In this document: piece by piece, positions 61,743-64,000 of the stretch
Layout of the letters: each line of letters begins with the position of its first letter
Numbering within the stretch: the first letter of the stretch is position 1
Assembly (NCBI RefSeq): GCF_031846305.1
Contig: NZ_JAVRHY010000007.1
Span: forward strand, 62,001 to 126,000
DNA length: 64,000 nucleotides
From: Spectribacter acetivorans
Lineage (GTDB): Bacteria > Pseudomonadota > Gammaproteobacteria > Nevskiales > Salinisphaeraceae
Direction of reading: 5' to 3'
Made by a program: the position numbers and the translations under genes
Notes under the pieces: model-generated
What the model was told of the DNA's origin: nothing
The model's database searches: none
Seen by the model: only the letters and a program-made list of their open reading frames with translations

Positions 61743-63023
61743 ATGAGCGTCATGACCAAGCGACGATCACATCGCCGGTTGTTGTTCCTGCTGACCTGCC
61801 TGGTGGTCAGCGGCCTCAGCGCGCTGGCCGCCGCGCCGCGAATGGATACGCTCTGCCTGCTGCAGCAGGGACTGCACGCCGGCGACCCGGCCTTCAAGGG
61901 CTGGAGCTGCCTGCATCACGCCGCGGCGCGCGGCGCCACCGGCGTGATCGACGAGATGCTGGCTTATGGCAGCGATATCGACGAACGCACCGCCCAGGGC
62001 CTGACGCCACTGGCATTGGCGGCCCGGCGGGGCCAGATCGAGGCCTTGGACAATCTGCTCGCGCACAACGCGGCACTGACACCAACCGACAACGTCCGTG
62101 GTTTTACCCCGCTGCACGAGGCCGCCGAACATCAGCATGCCGCCGTGCTGCGACGGTTACTGCGGGCGGGTGCCGATCCCGACGCCCGCAATCAGTGGCA
62201 GCAGACGCCGCTGTGGCAGGCCGCCTGGCAGGCCTGGCATGACAACACCCAGATCGCCCGCTTGCTGGTGGCGTTCGGCGCCGAGATCGATCTGCCGGAC
62301 GACAAGGGTCACACGCCCCTGCACATGGCCGCGCGCAGCGGCCATACGCCGCTGGTGGCCTATCTTCTCGATCAGGGTGCGGCAATCGATCATCCGAGCG
62401 ACCGCGGGCGCACGCCGCTGTACCAGGCGGTGGTCGCCAATGCTCGCCCTGCCGCGCGGCTGTTGCTGCAACACGGGGCCGATCCGAACGTGAGCATCGA
62501 GGGCTGGACACCGCTACGGCTGGCGCTGCATGAACAGCGTTACCGGCTGGCCGACATGCTGGTCGAGGCCGGTGCCACCGGCTACGAACGCTACGCGGCG
62601 GCAGCCCGCGTCCAGCAGGGCCGGCAACTGCTGGAACAGACCCGTTTCGAGCAGGCCATCGTGGCATTCGACAAGGCCATCGCCATGGCCCCCGACCAGT
62701 CCGAGGGCTACTACGGGCGCGGCGTGGCCCTGGCCCGCAGCGGCCGCATGCAGGAAGCCGCCGACGAGCTCCAGCGGTCCCTGGGCATCAACCCGGATCA
62801 CCCGGGCGCGCTGGAATGGCTGGGCGTTGCCCGGGCGAATCAGGGCGAACACCAACAGGCCATCACGCCGCTGCAGGCCCTGACCCGCACCCGGCCGGAC
62901 TATGGCCGCGGGTGGCACTTGCTGGGCCGCAGTCTGGCCGCCCTGGGCGAAACCGAGCAGGCCGGCGCGGCCGAGGCCACGGCCTGCCGGTTGGGCTATC
63001 AGCCGGCCTGCGACAACGGATAG
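61743..63023 (+). CDS. Exported ankyrin-repeat/TPR protein
   Basis: A 426-aa protein. A signal peptide (about 1-30, LLFLLTCLVVSGLSALAAA) suggests periplasmic export. About 55-290 holds six or seven ankyrin repeats (TPLHEAAEHQHAAVLRRLL, TPLHMAARSGHTPLVAYLL, TPLYQAVVANARPAARLLL). The last ~125 residues contain three TPR units (EQAIVAFDKAIAMAPDQSEG, MQEAADELQRSLGINPDHPG, HQQAITPLQALTRTRPDYGR). Both modules bind proteins; the partner is unknown. Divergent from cysS with a 97-base gap, and the end overlaps the next converging gene by 25 bases. Confidence 0.78.
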   Translation: MSVMTKRRSHRRLLFLLTCLVVSGLSALAAAPRMDTLCLLQQGLHAGDPAFKGWSCLHHAAARGATGVIDEMLAYGSDIDERTAQGLTPLALAARRGQIEALDNLLAHNAALTPTDNVRGFTPLHEAAEHQHAAVLRRLLRAGADPDARNQWQQTPLWQAAWQAWHDNTQIARLLVAFGAEIDLPDDKGHTPLHMAARSGHTPLVAYLLDQGAAIDHPSDRGRTPLYQAVVANARPAARLLLQHGADPNVSIEGWTPLRLALHEQRYRLADMLVEAGATGYERYAAAARVQQGRQLLEQTRFEQAIVAFDKAIAMAPDQSEGYYGRGVALARSGRMQEAADELQRSLGINPDHPGALEWLGVARANQGEHQQAITPLQALTRTRPDYGRGWHLLGRSLAALGETEQAGAAEATACRLGYQPACDNG

Positions 63024-63886
63024 TTTCCGCGTTCGGTCACCAGTACCCACTGGGCCAAGTGCAACAGCACCAGCCGTAGCTGCCGGCTCTGTTCACCGGT
63101 ATCCAGGCCGTGGGGGATATCCGCCCGCCGTAGCAGATTGCGCGCCGCCTGCAGGCTGTCGCTGACACCGACGCCGGGCAGCAACACCGCACGCCGGCAC
63201 AGGCGGGACCATTTCGCCCGCGTCCGGTCATCCCGACCCATGATCAGCCAGCGCCGATCGAACCCGCGATACAGGCCGGCATAGCGGGCCAGGCCATCGG
63301 CCGCGGCACGGATTTCCAGCCCGGCGACCGGGCGCATGGCCCGTTCCACGCGGTGGCAGCCGAATTCGCGCACCAGCAACCGCCAGGCCAGCGACCGATG
63401 CAGCGGTTCCAGCGCCGAACGCACCGTGGCGGGCGCGAGCCGGACGCCTTCGGAGGCCAGCGCAAAACGCGCGGTCAGGCGGTCGTACAGCGGGTTCGGC
63501 ACGCCATCCGGCCCGTCGGCCAGATAGGTCTCGATAGCCGGCCCGTTGCGGGCAAGAATGCGCGGCTCGATATCCGCCAGCCCCGGGGCGTCGGGTAACG
63601 CATGCGAACTGGGCATGCCCGCTCGCAGCCAGGCGGCAACCCGACCACCGAACCAGCGCCGCGCGTGCTTCAGGCGGCGGACGTACGCGGCCCGATGCGC
63701 AGGGCTGGGGCGCGCCTGCAGCCAGTCCAGGTCGGCCAGCATCGCCATCACCGCCGCGGTGTCGAAGCTGGGGCAGGCAGTCGCGTAAGAGCCGGACGCC
63801 GGCCCGACCACGACGAACCCGCCCGGCTGCACCGCGTCTGGCCGCGCGGTGGGCGCGGCCGCGTGTTCCCGTCCGGTGTGGCGCAT
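62999..63886 (-). CDS. Hypothetical protein, unrecognised
   Basis: A 295-aa protein, start ATG 63886 with GAGAGG seven bases upstream (a TTG at 63907 is the alternative). It is rich in Arg, Ala and Leu, with no signal peptide or membrane helix and no motif I can name. Text such as ARRWFGGRVAAWLRAG and LYRGFDRRWLIMGRDDRTR recurs with aromatic/basic patches, as in DNA- or RNA-binding or helical adaptor proteins, but this is not evidence of function. It converges on and overlaps the ankyrin/TPR gene by 25 bases. Codon pattern and length support a real gene. Confidence 0.6.
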   Translation of the reverse strand: MRHTGREHAAAPTARPDAVQPGGFVVVGPASGSYATACPSFDTAAVMAMLADLDWLQARPSPAHRAAYVRRLKHARRWFGGRVAAWLRAGMPSSHALPDAPGLADIEPRILARNGPAIETYLADGPDGVPNPLYDRLTARFALASEGVRLAPATVRSALEPLHRSLAWRLLVREFGCHRVERAMRPVAGLEIRAAADGLARYAGLYRGFDRRWLIMGRDDRTRAKWSRLCRRAVLLPGVGVSDSLQAARNLLRRADIPHGLDTGEQSRQLRLVLLHLAQWVLVTERGNYPLSQAG

Positions 63887-63926
63887 GGCGAACCTCTCGC
63901 TGCCCAACCTGTTTGCTTAACGCTGG

Positions 63927-64000
63927 CTAGAAGACTAGCAGGCTCACGCCGACCGCAATGGTGACAATTTCATACGCCCGCTTGACCAGCCGGTTGCCGC
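63927..64000 (-). CDS. C-terminal end of a possible membrane protein (partial)
   Basis: The last ~24 codons before TAG (63927-63929) read GNRLVKRAYEIVTIAVGVSL followed by LVF, a basic start then a hydrophobic run, which would suit a small membrane protein or the end of one. The gene continues beyond the window. Too short to identify. Confidence 0.35.
   Translation of the reverse strand, partial: GNRLVKRAYEIVTIAVGVSLLVF

Overview
The window is a GC-rich, gene-dense chromosome segment of a gammaproteobacterium. The clearest marker is the conserved order cysS - tRNA cluster - tig - clpP - clpX - lon - hupB - tRNA-Val/tRNA-Asp - ppiD (52-62 kb, minus strand), with fabI nearby, as in Pseudomonas and relatives. 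Phosphoribulokinase and class I fructose-1,6-bisphosphatase under a divergent CbbR-type regulator, plus a beta-carbonic anhydrase/SulP pair, indicate Calvin-cycle CO2 fixation. A large Mrp-type cation/proton antiporter operon suggests a salt- or alkali-exposed life. A halophilic, facultatively autotrophic lineage such as Salinisphaeraceae or Ectothiorhodospiraceae would fit, but that placement is inference.

Layout. 0-2.3 kb: tail of a thiolase, then a minus-strand operon SDR - GntR regulator - FabL-like SDR. 2.4-10 kb: DUF2726 protein, beta-barrel protein, a nuclease-helicase fusion preceded by a 31-codon SRAP-like remnant, tRNA-Ala, a DUF2064 protein, TerC, an M14 peptidase lipoprotein and a LOG-family protein. 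10-18 kb: ClpB, a 1226-aa CSLREA/choice-of-anchor beta-helix surface protein, leucine dehydrogenase. 18-22 kb: periplasmic protein - ExbB - ExbD - ExbD - TonB operon and an OmpA-family protein. 22-25 kb: LysR divergent from carbonic anhydrase and SulP. 25-29 kb: fadBA operon on the minus strand. 29-31.6 kb: histone H1-tailed phasin, ArsR-methyltransferase fusion, VTT membrane protein. 31.7-39 kb: ten-gene Mrp-like operon (E-F-G-A(C-terminal)-B-C-D-D-small-D). 39-42 kb: MITE-like element, prk, fbp, cbbR. 42-48 kb: DUF442 phosphatase, dnaQ, rnhA, methyltransferase, gloB, mltD, fabI. 48-52 kb: ppiD - gltS-like - lrgA - lrgB. 52-60 kb: proteostasis cluster and seven of the window's eight... six tRNA genes plus one tRNA fragment. 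60-64 kb: cysS, an ankyrin/TPR protein, an unrecognised protein and the tail of one more gene.

How genes work together. Carbonic anhydrase and SulP probably supply bicarbonate/CO2 while Prk and Fbp regenerate the Rubisco substrate; Rubisco itself is outside the window. The Mrp complex would couple the proton gradient to Na+ export. FadBA, the thiolase tail and the phasin point to fatty-acid/polyhydroxyalkanoate turnover. ClpB, Lon, ClpXP, trigger factor and PpiD form the protein-quality set. 

Most unusual items: the surface protein's hierarchical repeat and double C-terminal anchor (a transmembrane/arginine tail followed by an internal lipobox); a 73-bp direct duplication that leaves a 5' half of tRNA-Pro upstream of the intact gene; a MITE-like element whose edge supplies the stop codon of the last antiporter gene; perfect LysR-type operators at two carbon-related divergent promoters; and an antiporter order matching the archaeal Mbh/Mrp module but with three large antiporter-like subunits. 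No prophage, CRISPR array or intact transposase gene was seen.
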